From a virus: 40,084 nucleotides of DNA. Where the stretch lies: IMG/VR virus record IMGVR_UViG_3300032287_002121, positions 1 through 40,084 of that record; one strand, 5' to 3'. Both the position numbers and the translations under genes were made by a program. This document shows positions 13,413 to 21,217 of this stretch, piece after piece. The notes below the pieces were generated by a model. The model did not search any database. It was given only the letters and a program-made list of their open reading frames with translations, and was not told the origin of the DNA. Positions within the stretch are counted from its first letter, which is position 1. The number at the start of each line of letters is the position of its first letter.

Positions 13413-14810
13413 TCAATTAGTTATGATTTCGTATTTTTCTTTTTTCCACACCAAATATGGATATTCTTTCAAACGTTCACATAAAATTTCCATAGCATCG
13501 TCGAATATTTCTTTGTTTACTGGTGTATTCGCCTTTCCATATGCTTGTACGAATGAACCTCTTCGATATTGTAAGTTAATTCTTTTTCTACCATACGATA
13601 ATGCAACATAAATGTACAATGCTCCGTGAAAAAATTGTTTGGACATACAGTTCTTCATCAACGTCCCTTCAAGAATAAAATCATCTTCAGATAAAATTAC
13701 TTTTGGTATGTAAACATTATCACCAAGAACAATTGGTTCTTCAATTGCATTAACTACATCATCTGGTATGTTGTATTTTAATTTATATCCAAGAGACAAA
13801 TGTTTTTTAAGTAAAGACCATTCACTTATTAAGTAATCAATATCATCGGGTTTCTTTAATTTGATTTTTAATTCATACCCTCTTTCCTCCAAATAATGTC
13901 TGAGAGTAAACAAATCGTGAATAACATTGAAGGGACTTTCTAATCTATCATCATCTGACATCCACTTCTCAAGAACCTTTGTTACTGATTCCTTTTCCGC
14001 GTCATTCTTACATACGAATGTTTTTCTTGGTGTATTTTGAACATTACATACTGACCACCAATCAAATCGTTTGATATATTCAATATAGTTGTCACCAAAC
14101 AATTTACAAAGAAAACTTAAACATTTGATATTAACTTTACCATATTTGTTTGATGATAATGCACCCACCAAATACTTTGATTTGATACCATATGAATCTA
14201 ATACTGCAGGTAGAAACTTGTTGTCGTTTAATTTAAGATATTTCTTTTTTGGATACTCGTCCATAATGTTTAGATAAACATTATCGTGAAATTTAATTCC
14301 CTTTTTGTGTAAATGGAAATCAACAATCAAATCAAATAAAGGATTGATTTTGGTTTTCTCATTGTAAGTTTTGTTCTTAATGAATTCATCATCTACATTT
14401 GATAGTAATTCATTTTTAATATGGGTAAAGATGGTCTCGGTAATTCTTTTATATTTGACTCCCCAATAGTTTAATCTTTTCTCACCATAGTAAAATCCCC
14501 TATCAACTAAATCACACAACTTATCGAAGTTGTTCTTTTTTACTGTTAAAACTGATTTAACAGCTTCACCATTCTTTATACGGTCATTTTGTAATCTATA
14601 AGTTACCTGTATATCACCTGTTACCTTATTGATTATTAATTCGTGACAAAACCTTAATTTATTACCATCACCGAGTCTGGTGTAGTTAATATAAAAGTCC
14701 GCGTAGTAAACTAATGTGGTATCATCAGAACCGAGTCTTAATTCACAAGTTGAACTTGATTGTTTATTTCTCTCTACCTTTTCTTGAAAATAATGTTCGT
14801 GTGTCATCAT
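13413..14810 (-). CDS. PcfJ-like domain protein, copy 1
   Basis: A 465-residue protein. The C-terminal third carries the PcfJ-type pattern: LEGTLMKNCMSKQFF, then YIYVALSYGRKRINLQYRRG, then FVQAYGKANTPVN, close to the family's EGxxMxHCV...Y and Q-x-x-G-x-x-N elements. The His of HCV is replaced by Asn here. A middle segment (LKLNDNKFLPAVLDSYGIKSK) closely matches the upstream paralogue. PcfJ proteins were first noted on enterococcal conjugative plasmids and have no settled biochemical role. The start is MMTHEH at 14810, placed directly after a small hairpin (14812-14826). Charged throughout and without a signal peptide. Confidence 0.65.
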   Translation of the reverse strand: MMTHEHYFQEKVERNKQSSSTCELRLGSDDTTLVYYADFYINYTRLGDGNKLRFCHELIINKVTGDIQVTYRLQNDRIKNGEAVKSVLTVKKNNFDKLCDLVDRGFYYGEKRLNYWGVKYKRITETIFTHIKNELLSNVDDEFIKNKTYNEKTKINPLFDLIVDFHLHKKGIKFHDNVYLNIMDEYPKKKYLKLNDNKFLPAVLDSYGIKSKYLVGALSSNKYGKVNIKCLSFLCKLFGDNYIEYIKRFDWWSVCNVQNTPRKTFVCKNDAEKESVTKVLEKWMSDDDRLESPFNVIHDLFTLRHYLEERGYELKIKLKKPDDIDYLISEWSLLKKHLSLGYKLKYNIPDDVVNAIEEPIVLGDNVYIPKVILSEDDFILEGTLMKNCMSKQFFHGALYIYVALSYGRKRINLQYRRGSFVQAYGKANTPVNKEIFDDAMEILCERLKEYPYLVWKKEKYEIITN

Positions 14811-14811
14811 C

Positions 14812-14826
14812 TACATAAAATGTAGA
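14812..14826 (-). promoter_or_regulatory. Short hairpin abutting a start codon
   Basis: A 6-bp inverted repeat (CTACAT and ATGTAG) with a 3-base loop ends one base before the first ATG of the PcfJ-like copy 1 gene. On the mRNA it would fold right against the start codon. It could modulate initiation or be an operator half-site pair; it lacks the T-run of a terminator. It is short enough to occur by chance. Confidence 0.25.
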
Positions 14827-14848
14827 CAATAACATTTACATTGTGTAG

Positions 14849-16735
14849 TTAAAATAATCCTAACACATCATCGGTAGGAAGTTTTGTCTTCGTAACATCT
14901 ATACCATTGATAGTTAATGGGATAACTCTTTTTTCAATTGATTTGATTGAATACTTATATTTTGAAATTCTTCTTTTTAGTGCATCCAATGCATCCTCAA
15001 AGTGTTCTGGTGGAGATTGATTACAGAAATATCTTGATTGTGTACAAGTCTTATCTCTAACATCGAACTCATTAGTTACTCTTTCACTACCAATTACACT
15101 ATCAGCTCTTAATGATACAATTATAGATATTTCTTTATTGGAATATGATGCAACACAATGATGCATATGTGAACCCTCTTCAGAATACTCCATTTCTTGT
15201 TTTAATAATACAGGATAGTACATTCTATATTTTTCCATACTTGGGTAGATACCATCTAATTCCCAAACTTTAATTGGTTCTTCAATCATTGAGATTAGTT
15301 TCTCGTCAAACACGTATTCAATCACACTACCCTTTTTTATCAATCTATCGAGACGTGACAACTCTAAGTGTTCGTTATGAAACTCTTGCCAATTCTTAGC
15401 TCTCAACATCATATCAGGATAATAATCCCTCAACTTTTTAATCATTAAAAAATGGTCATCAATCTGATTTAATTGACTGTTTAAAACGGTATCCATTCTG
15501 TGATTGTTTTCATTTACCGTTGCGTACTCATTAAATAATTTAATTAGATTATATTTCTCGGTATCGTTTAAATAAAACGTGTTATCGTATGTGACCTTTT
15601 CTTTGTAGAAATTATTAGTGTAAGGTGAAATAGTCTTATCAGACATATCTTTACAAAAAATATCAACATTAATATTTGATAGGTACTTGAACATTTCCTC
15701 ACCGAAATATCTTTTTAATCTGAATAGACTTATAATATCAATATCAGGATTTTTATGTAGAAGTTTAATTGTTTGTTTAGATTTAATTCCTAATCTATCT
15801 AATATTGCAGCAACTAATTTATTATCGTTCTTTTTAAGAAAGGGTTTTGTTGGGTAACAAAACGTAATTAAATTTCTGTAGTTATCAGGTGTTTTGATAC
15901 CTTTAATCATCACGAACAAGTCGATTAAATTGTTATATATCCATTGGTTAGAATCTTTTTTCACACCATAATTTGGTTCTATTGTTTTATGGTTTTGAAA
16001 GGTATTAAAGAAATGATATAATGTTTCAAAAAAAACCTTATCACTAAATTCTTCAGATAGTTCTTCTTGTATCTTTATTGAACTTTTAAAATCGTTATTA
16101 GTGATAAACTTGTCTACCCTACTACCAAAATGAGTTAATAAAGAATCTAATGACATCCACAAATTACCAAAAGTATTCTTTCTGGCTTTCATTGTGTTTG
16201 AATTGTAAGCCTTCTCAAATGTTGTGATATCACCTGTCTTTAAGTTTAAACAAATTCCATTGATGGTCGTTGCTTTTTTGAAGTACTTACAATTTACAAA
16301 TCGTTTCTTTGTTTGAGAATACAATTTAATTGTTAATTTATCTCCGTTCTGTACTATTGACCTTTCGTAATAATATGTTTCAATAGAACTAAATGCTCTA
16401 CCGAAGTGCCGTTTTATTTGTCTATCATTTTTCGTGTAATATGCACCATCTTTTTTGAAGTATCCATTTAACCGTACATTAACACCAGTAGGTTCGGGAG
16501 AATAAAAAAACTTAGTATTCTTTTTTCTCATTTCCTCCCTATTCTCAAGTTCAAGTGTGTGCCAACCGTACGAACGTTTGAATATATTCTCCGTAGATTC
16601 CTTGCTGAAATCCCAATCTTCTACTTTGAAGGTATTAAATGCATTGTTTTTAGGTTTTTCGGATAATTTACAATAATCCCTGTATGGATGAATTTCGGAG
16701 AAGGAGTACCTCTGAACAAGAATTTCTTTTCTCAT
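14849..16735 (-). CDS. PcfJ-like domain protein, copy 2
   Basis: A 628-residue protein, paralogous to the next gene. Shared blocks include KKNDNKLVAAILDRLGIKSK, an IEEPIKVWELDGIYP segment, and the PcfJ core EYSEEGSHMHHCVASYSNKE, which here keeps the full EGxxMxHCVxxY pattern. It is followed by FDVRDKTCTQSRYFCNQSPP. The longer N-terminal half has an extra region rich in Arg, Lys and Tyr. The function of the PcfJ family is unknown. The intact motif suggests this copy is the more typical one. A promoter -7 element lies 24 bases before the ATG at 16735. Confidence 0.7.
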   Translation of the reverse strand: MRKEILVQRYSFSEIHPYRDYCKLSEKPKNNAFNTFKVEDWDFSKESTENIFKRSYGWHTLELENREEMRKKNTKFFYSPEPTGVNVRLNGYFKKDGAYYTKNDRQIKRHFGRAFSSIETYYYERSIVQNGDKLTIKLYSQTKKRFVNCKYFKKATTINGICLNLKTGDITTFEKAYNSNTMKARKNTFGNLWMSLDSLLTHFGSRVDKFITNNDFKSSIKIQEELSEEFSDKVFFETLYHFFNTFQNHKTIEPNYGVKKDSNQWIYNNLIDLFVMIKGIKTPDNYRNLITFCYPTKPFLKKNDNKLVAAILDRLGIKSKQTIKLLHKNPDIDIISLFRLKRYFGEEMFKYLSNINVDIFCKDMSDKTISPYTNNFYKEKVTYDNTFYLNDTEKYNLIKLFNEYATVNENNHRMDTVLNSQLNQIDDHFLMIKKLRDYYPDMMLRAKNWQEFHNEHLELSRLDRLIKKGSVIEYVFDEKLISMIEEPIKVWELDGIYPSMEKYRMYYPVLLKQEMEYSEEGSHMHHCVASYSNKEISIIVSLRADSVIGSERVTNEFDVRDKTCTQSRYFCNQSPPEHFEDALDALKRRISKYKYSIKSIEKRVIPLTINGIDVTKTKLPTDDVLGLF

Positions 16736-16758
16736 ATGAATGTTTTATTAGTAGAATT

Positions 16759-16766
16759 CAAATATA
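16759..16766 (-). promoter_or_regulatory. Promoter -7 element, TATATTTG
   Basis: Minus-strand TATATTTG, identical to the -7 element of the two stronger promoters at 4683 and 7110, lies 24 bases before the PcfJ-like copy 2 gene. No TTG is present at the usual upstream distance. It sits in the divergent gap between that gene and the small plus-strand gene at 16813. Confidence 0.4.
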
Positions 16767-16812
16767 GGAAAAAAACTGGAATATCACTATTTATTTAAAA
16801 ACTTTTATATAT

Positions 16813-16941
16813 ATGGCAAAGTCTAAAGGAAGTTCTACATCAATGAAGGTATCATTTGGTAAGAAAAGTACGGGTAAAGCACGTAAATCTTATGGTCCAA
16901 AAGACCAAAAACCAAAGAGATACAAAGGTCAAGGACGTTAA
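16813..16941 (+). CDS. 42-residue basic protein on the opposite strand
   Basis: A short plus-strand gene: ATG at 16813 and TAA at 16939-16941. It starts MAKSKGSSTSMKVSFGKKS and ends DQKPKRYKGQGR. It is very rich in Lys, Arg, Gly and Ser, with no acidic residue except one Asp. Similar short basic proteins seem familiar from Bacteroidota phages, but this was not searched. DNA or RNA binding, or packaging with the genome, are plausible. It is the only plus-strand gene within the first 20.8 kb. Its stop shares the palindrome TTAA (16938-16941) with the stop of the convergent gene. TATTTATT lies 17 bases before the ATG. Confidence 0.65.
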   Translation: MAKSKGSSTSMKVSFGKKSTGKARKSYGPKDQKPKRYKGQGR

Positions 16942-17189
16942 TCTTCTTCGTATATTGGATATATGTGAATTGGTGTGTACTCCCCAACATATGCGTTTAG
17001 TATGTTGAATTCAACCCATTCGTAAGCATCTTCGTACGTAAACTCATTTATCCTTTGAGTTTCGGATATCAGTTTATTAATATCATAGACTGCCCTACCT
17101 TCCTGTGTAAAACCGATAATGGCCAAGTCTAACTCGTCCCATAGAATTGCGTCAGGATTAATTTCCGATATTTTTTCTCTTGTTATCAT
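16938..17189 (-). CDS. Unknown acidic protein
   Basis: An 83-residue acidic protein (MITREKISEINPDAILWDEL, with FTYEDAYEWVEFNI and ending YEED). It looks well folded and compact, with alternating helix and strand, but no family is recognised. Its C-terminal codon overlaps the end of the convergent 42-residue basic gene; the opposite charges of the two products are notable. Its start overlaps the end of the NlpC/P60 gene by 4 bases, so it is translated from the same mRNA. Confidence 0.65.
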   Translation of the reverse strand: MITREKISEINPDAILWDELDLAIIGFTQEGRAVYDINKLISETQRINEFTYEDAYEWVEFNILNAYVGEYTPIHIYPIYEED

Positions 17190-17668
17190 AATCTACCCGC
17201 TCCTTTATATGATTTTTTATATTTTGGTTCACTTAAACTACTAATCTTAACACCCTCGGCTTTATTTGCTGCGTGGACAAATTTATCATTACCAATGTAA
17301 ATCCCACAATGCCAACCACTTGGACTAATTCGACTATTAAAGAACACGATGTCACCAATAATTAAATTAGTCTTAGATATTCTATTAGTTTGTGACCATT
17401 GTTTATATGCAACATCTTTTAATTCTAATCCGTAAACATCACGGTATAATCTTTTAGTGAATTGGGAGCAATCGATACCCTTCTTCGTTTTACCACCTAA
17501 TTTATATGGAATACCAATCCACTCATTAATGAAATTATCTAACTTAGGTGCTTCTTGTGTTTCAATATGTTTAACATAGTCAGAGAATTGATTCTGACTA
17601 AATGCTGATATTGTTAATAGGGTTAAAAGAATTATTAACCATATTATTTCTTTAAATTTTTTATTCAT
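17186..17668 (-). CDS. NlpC/P60 cell-wall peptidase with signal peptide
   Basis: A 160-residue protein with a Sec signal: basic start MNKKFKEI, a hydrophobic core (IIWLIILLTLLTISAF) and a likely cleavage near residue 25 (AFSQ). The NlpC/P60 triad is clear: Cys67 in GIDCSQF, His120 in SGWHCGIYIG and His132 in FVHAAN. These enzymes cleave the D-Glu to diamino acid bond in peptidoglycan stem peptides. Export signals in phage wall hydrolases suggest secreted endolysins or superinfection-related remodelling. A second, signal-less wall hydrolase lies at 7168-8766. The gap to thyA is 3 bases. Confidence 0.88.
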   Translation of the reverse strand: MNKKFKEIIWLIILLTLLTISAFSQNQFSDYVKHIETQEAPKLDNFINEWIGIPYKLGGKTKKGIDCSQFTKRLYRDVYGLELKDVAYKQWSQTNRISKTNLIIGDIVFFNSRISPSGWHCGIYIGNDKFVHAANKAEGVKISSLSEPKYKKSYKGAGRL

Positions 17669-17671
17669 ATT

Positions 17672-18847
17672 TTAATTACTTAGTGGTGCTTTTATTGGTG
17701 GGTGACATTCATAACCGTCTATAATAAATTGGTGTGGTTGTGATTCTTTTATGTAGTCTCCAAACGAATCTAAATGATGTTCGAAATGTGCCAAAGGTAT
17801 TGGACTAAACTTTAATGTTGGTAAATGTGTATATGGTTCTCTGTCTATTTGCTCTTTCGCCTGTTCGATATGGTTAGAATATAAATGAACATCACCTAAG
17901 TTACCAATTAATTCATCTGGTACCATATTAACTTCTCTTCCTAATATTTCTAATAACAAACCATAGGATGCGATGTTGAATGGTAATCCTAAGAATGTAT
18001 CTACCGAACGCTGATTCCACATTAATGAGATTGCTCTTTTAGGTATATTATACACTTGTAATTCCTCACTCAATCCTCCACCAAATGGAACAATATCATC
18101 AACCATCAGTTGGAACTTATCTTCCCCGACTTTCTTCTTTAATAAATCCCATCTCTCTTCACCGGTTAATTCTCTCGTGTAAACTTGAAATCCATAATGA
18201 CAAGGTGGAAGAACCATTTGGTCTAATTCACCTACATTCCAAGCACTAACCATCAATCGTCTTGAATCAGGGTTTGTTTTAAGGTCATTGATTAGATTTT
18301 GAATTTGGTCTATACCATTAGTTAACCAATCTTCTTGATAGTCCCAACTTGTGTCAAATGATTTCCAACTCCTCCATTGTTTACCATATATTGGACCTAA
18401 CTCACCCCATCGTTCAGCAAACTCATCATTCGTTTTTATTTTATCAATAAACTCTTCTTGAGTTAATGGTGTTAATTTATCAGAATCACTAAACCACTCT
18501 TTTATGTGTGGTTGCATTCCCATTATATCACCACATTTATATCCATCAATAACGTCATTAATTTTTTTAGTATAGTTCTTAAACGCATCACCATTCCAAA
18601 TGTTACATCCATTCATTACCAAATACTTGATATTAGTACTCCCACTTAAGAACCAAACCAACTCAGTTACCATTGTCTTCCACGCCATCTTCTTGGTTGT
18701 TAACAATGGAAATCCTTGTGACATTCTGTGTCTTATTTGACGACCGAATACTGATATGGTACCAGTACCCGTCCTATCGGTTTTAACAACACCATTATCT
18801 AAAATGTCCTGTAATAATTCTTGATACTTACTATCTAACGTGTTCAT
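17672..18847 (-). CDS. thyA: Thymidylate synthase, extended
   Basis: A 391-residue ThyA, much longer than the usual 260-320. It has the N-terminal RTGTGT phosphate region (25-30), W-x(3)-YLVMNGCNIW, RRLMVSAWN (196-204), catalytic Cys216 in LPPCHYGFQ, QRSVDTFLGLPFNIASY (279-295) and a DVHLYSNH segment. It converts dUMP to dTMP with methylene-tetrahydrofolate. Extra segments at about 92-145 and 226-268 interrupt the normal alignment without disturbing active-site blocks. They are unlike an intein because the flanking sequence remains in the expected order and no endonuclease motif is seen. It overlaps the upstream gene by 17 bases. Confidence 0.95.
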   Translation of the reverse strand: MNTLDSKYQELLQDILDNGVVKTDRTGTGTISVFGRQIRHRMSQGFPLLTTKKMAWKTMVTELVWFLSGSTNIKYLVMNGCNIWNGDAFKNYTKKINDVIDGYKCGDIMGMQPHIKEWFSDSDKLTPLTQEEFIDKIKTNDEFAERWGELGPIYGKQWRSWKSFDTSWDYQEDWLTNGIDQIQNLINDLKTNPDSRRLMVSAWNVGELDQMVLPPCHYGFQVYTRELTGEERWDLLKKKVGEDKFQLMVDDIVPFGGGLSEELQVYNIPKRAISLMWNQRSVDTFLGLPFNIASYGLLLEILGREVNMVPDELIGNLGDVHLYSNHIEQAKEQIDREPYTHLPTLKFSPIPLAHFEHHLDSFGDYIKESQPHQFIIDGYECHPPIKAPLSN

Positions 18848-19196
18848 AAATGTTCAGTCTTTTTTCGTTTTCTCTTTCCGTTTCGTGAGAATAATGTTCT
18901 TTGTGACCAATAATTCTGTGAAATTCTTTATATGCATCTGGACGATAGTTTTTTAAATGGTCTAAACCAAATTCATATTCAAATAATGCTTGTTCATATC
19001 TTTTTTCTTTATCATCCCAACCATCTTGCTCATTTTCAATATCAATTTGTAATTGATTAATCACATTTTGTAATGAATCTTCTTTACAAGTCAAATCATA
19101 TTTCACAGACATATCATCTGGTTTATTTAGTGAGATTGTTAATAAAATTATTATCACAACTATTGTAAGTGAAAGTCTGATGATGGTATTTTTCAT
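18831..19196 (-). CDS. Membrane-anchored helical protein
   Basis: A 121-residue protein with one N-terminal membrane helix (about residues 6-23, IRLSLTIVVIIILLTISL). A charged region follows (about 35-120) with coiled-coil character: NVINQLQIDIENEQD and later RYEQALFEYEFGLDHL. His residues cluster near the C-terminus (RIIGHKEHYSHE). It could be an envelope-spanning or lysis-accessory protein given the nearby NlpC/P60 gene, but nothing proves it. The ATG overlaps the TGA of the upstream SGNH gene (ATGA). Confidence 0.55.
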   Translation of the reverse strand: MKNTIIRLSLTIVVIIILLTISLNKPDDMSVKYDLTCKEDSLQNVINQLQIDIENEQDGWDDKEKRYEQALFEYEFGLDHLKNYRPDAYKEFHRIIGHKEHYSHETERENEKRLNIYEHVR

Positions 19197-19837
19197 ATTA
19201 ATTTATCTTTTAGTAATTCAACAAATATATCAGTTAAAATTTTATGTGCATTCTCACTATAATGTGTATCTATTACATCACCATTACTCTCCGTTTTTAT
19301 TGTCTCAAGTTTTAGTAACTTGTGCACATTTAAATCAATATTATTGTCAAATGGTGTCCAATGAATTATTTTATTTTTCTTCATTGTGTGATTAATATAA
19401 TGAATCCAATTATTAACTTCTTTATAATAAATTGGGTTGTCTCTATTAACAAAAATCTCCTCAATTGTGTTTCTTGACATATCGGTATGATGAGTGATGT
19501 GATAATCCGTTACGGTACCAGGTACAAACTTAACCCAATCACCATCTTTAGCTGCAAGTCTAAATCTAATCACACTCGACCAACCAATAATAACAATATC
19601 ATTTTCTTTAATCTTATGTACATTATTACATAAGGTTCCTAAAATAGAATAGTTATCGTACCCACCAACCCCTAAGTTCTCACTTTCAATCCCCAATTGT
19701 TCACCTAAAAAATCACAATAAACTTTTGGTAAATAACCTTTGTAATCGATATAACTTTTACCCCAATCAACGTTTGGGTCATATCTCTGTGTATAGCTAT
19801 CACCAAAACACCACAACTTATTTTTTGTAGTATGCAT
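19193..19837 (-). CDS. SGNH/GDSL hydrolase-like protein 1
   Basis: A protein of 214 residues from ATG 19837 (MHTTKNKLWCFGDSYT); a GTG 18 bases upstream is possible but overlaps the previous gene more. FGDSYTQRY carries the GDS nucleophile block, NLGVGGYDNYS matches block II with its Gly, DIVIIGWSSVIRF is the following strand, and DTHYSENAHKIL supplies the C-terminal Asp-x-His element. Such enzymes are esterases or acetyl-esterases, often on polysaccharides. This is one of four related genes in the window. The ATGA junction couples it to the membrane-anchored gene downstream. Confidence 0.75.
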   Translation of the reverse strand: MHTTKNKLWCFGDSYTQRYDPNVDWGKSYIDYKGYLPKVYCDFLGEQLGIESENLGVGGYDNYSILGTLCNNVHKIKENDIVIIGWSSVIRFRLAAKDGDWVKFVPGTVTDYHITHHTDMSRNTIEEIFVNRDNPIYYKEVNNWIHYINHTMKKNKIIHWTPFDNNIDLNVHKLLKLETIKTESNGDVIDTHYSENAHKILTDIFVELLKDKLI

Positions 19838-20024
19838 TTTTTTGTATTTGTACACCCATAAAAAATGTTAACCATCTAAACGATAATCCACACGCGGGTG
19901 TTGATATACCGGTTTCAAAAAAGGTTTCTTTATTGTAAAAGAAAACAATTGTTGGTACAATAAACCAATGATGTTTCTTTTTATATATAAAAAAATCAGT
20001 AAGGTATTTCGGTTCTTTAATCAT
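19818..20024 (-). CDS. Small Phe/Trp-rich protein, possibly membrane-associated
   Basis: A 68-residue protein: MIKEPKYLTDFFIYKKKHHW, then hydrophobic FIVPTIVFFYNK, and a second hydrophobic stretch GLSFRWLTFFMGVQIQ. Several phages carry small proteins with this aromatic, FRWL-like ending, from general familiarity. No catalytic motif. Overlaps on both sides (20 bases with the SGNH start and 8 with the upstream gene) are consistent with a real gene in a dense operon, but it is short. Confidence 0.5.
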   Translation of the reverse strand: MIKEPKYLTDFFIYKKKHHWFIVPTIVFFYNKETFFETGISTPACGLSFRWLTFFMGVQIQKNAYYKK

Positions 20025-20316
20025 CTTTCTTTTTGAAAAGTGGTTTTAATATTTCTTTTGTTTTTTCGTAGTGTACCATCGCGTACCATTTACCTATAAC
20101 ACTACCAATGATATAAAATACTACACCAAGATAGTCACCTTTGAAAAGACTGTCCAAAGAATAATATGTAGAACCCAATGACACTAAACTTGTCCAAACA
20201 CTATTAAGTAATAAACTTCTTATCTTATTTTCATATGTGTACTTAATCTCCATAACTTTGAAGATGTTAAACATAATTTGAAAAAGTAAAATAAAAAGAT
20301 AATTTTTAATCATCAT
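20017..20316 (-). CDS. Membrane protein, three or four helices
   Basis: A 99-residue hydrophobic protein. Hydrophobic segments include about 5-20 (NYLFILLFQIMFNIFK), 34-53 (LLLNSVWTSLVSLGSTYYSL) and 60-75 (YLGVVFYIIGSVIGKW). A charged C-terminus ends KPLFKKKDD. No family name can be given. It is coupled to the genes on both sides by short overlaps (8 and 11 bases). Function unknown; a small envelope protein is the plain reading. Confidence 0.6.
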   Translation of the reverse strand: MMIKNYLFILLFQIMFNIFKVMEIKYTYENKIRSLLLNSVWTSLVSLGSTYYSLDSLFKGDYLGVVFYIIGSVIGKWYAMVHYEKTKEILKPLFKKKDD

Positions 20317-20599
20317 CTCCGTAATTTCCTGTTGTTCTTCTTAAAAGTTTATCAACCTCATCCTCCTTCTCTCTCATTTCAATAATTCTGATGTAATATG
20401 TTTCAGGTTTGTTAGTTTCCGTTTTCATATTCTTATCGAACCACTTACTAAACCATTTACCTTTATATGCAAGAACTTGACACCTGTCGGCAAATTCATT
20501 TGCGTCATCTTGGTCTAACAAACCTTCATCAACAAGTTTTGCAAGTACAATGTCTTTTACCTTGTTGTAATTTTCCATTTCTGCAGTTAAATCAATCAT
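20306..20599 (-). CDS. Unknown charged protein
   Basis: A 97-residue soluble protein rich in Asp, Glu and Lys. It reads as helical (YNKVKDIVLAKLVDEGLLD, then ANEFADRCQVLAYKGKWF and a long charged helix to EDEVDKLLRRT). One Cys in the middle. No motif recognised. Short overlaps with both neighbours suggest translation from a shared mRNA beginning at the gene starting 20810. Confidence 0.6.
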   Translation of the reverse strand: MIDLTAEMENYNKVKDIVLAKLVDEGLLDQDDANEFADRCQVLAYKGKWFSKWFDKNMKTETNKPETYYIRIIEMREKEDEVDKLLRRTTGNYGDDD

Positions 20600-20810
20600 T
20601 ATCTTCGTTTTTAATTTCTTCTTTTAATTTATTTAAACATTTGTACAATGTGTGTGACTCGGCCAAAGTGTACGCACCTTGACCCTGTAAAGTCTCAATT
20701 GATAGTTCTATAATTTTGAGTGCAGTCTCCTTATCCAACTTATCAACCAAATAGGTGTCCAACTCTTGGGATGTCCTATATTCCAAAAAATTATTAAAAA
20801 TACTTGCCAT
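20592..20810 (-). CDS. Unknown small helical protein
   Basis: A 72-residue helical protein (MASIFNNFLEYRTSQELDTY, with a central KLDKETALKIIELSIETL and a C-terminal acidic helix). No function is recognised. It is the first gene of the minus-strand run leading left through thyA, and its promoter must lie in the 47-base gap shared with the divergent DUF192 gene at 20858. That gap contains no clear TTG / TAnnTTTG pair. Confidence 0.6.
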   Translation of the reverse strand: MASIFNNFLEYRTSQELDTYLVDKLDKETALKIIELSIETLQGQGAYTLAESHTLYKCLNKLKEEIKNEDND

Positions 20811-20857
20811 AATTTAATATTACGAATTTATTTTGAGAAAACCAAATAATTATAGGT

Positions 20858-21217
20858 ATGTCAGTCTTAATTAACAACCAAACATTTCCTGCGGAATATC
20901 TATCCCAACCAGACGAACTACAAAGAGGTATGATGGGTAGAGAGTCTCTAAAAGGGTGTATGGTCTTTAAAATGGGTATGGGAACACATTCATTTTGGAT
21001 GAAGAAGTGTTTAATACCACTTGATATTGTTTTTGTTAATAAAGACAGAATTAGTAACATACATCGTGATTGTCAACCTTGTGAGGACGATTGTGATAAA
21101 AGATACAGAGGTATCGGTGACCACGTAATCGAATTCCCTTCAGGAACCTGTTCCAATTTCAAAATTGGTGATAAAGTTAAAATGTATCTTGGGACTCCAC
21201 AGAATCCTGTTCGATAA
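20858..21217 (+). CDS. DUF192 family protein
   Basis: A 119-residue protein with the DUF192 pattern: ELQRGMMGRESLKGCMVFKM, then HSFWMKKCLIPLDIVFVNKD, then a GIGDHVIEFPSGT segment and a C-terminal GDKVKM. Members are small beta-rich proteins of unknown role in bacteria, archaea and phages, often with an N-terminal export signal that is absent here. Two CxxC-like spacings (CQPCEDDC) in the middle are an unusual addition that could bind metal. The gene lies alone on the plus strand and its last 41 bases overlap the convergent methyltransferase gene. Confidence 0.85.
   Translation: MSVLINNQTFPAEYLSQPDELQRGMMGRESLKGCMVFKMGMGTHSFWMKKCLIPLDIVFVNKDRISNIHRDCQPCEDDCDKRYRGIGDHVIEFPSGTCSNFKIGDKVKMYLGTPQNPVR

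Noticed and set aside
92-18847. Possibility that the extra length of thymidylate synthase is an intein or intron remnant (17672-18847)
   Set aside because: No splice-junction residues or homing endonuclease motif are visible and the frame is continuous, so insertions are the simpler reading.
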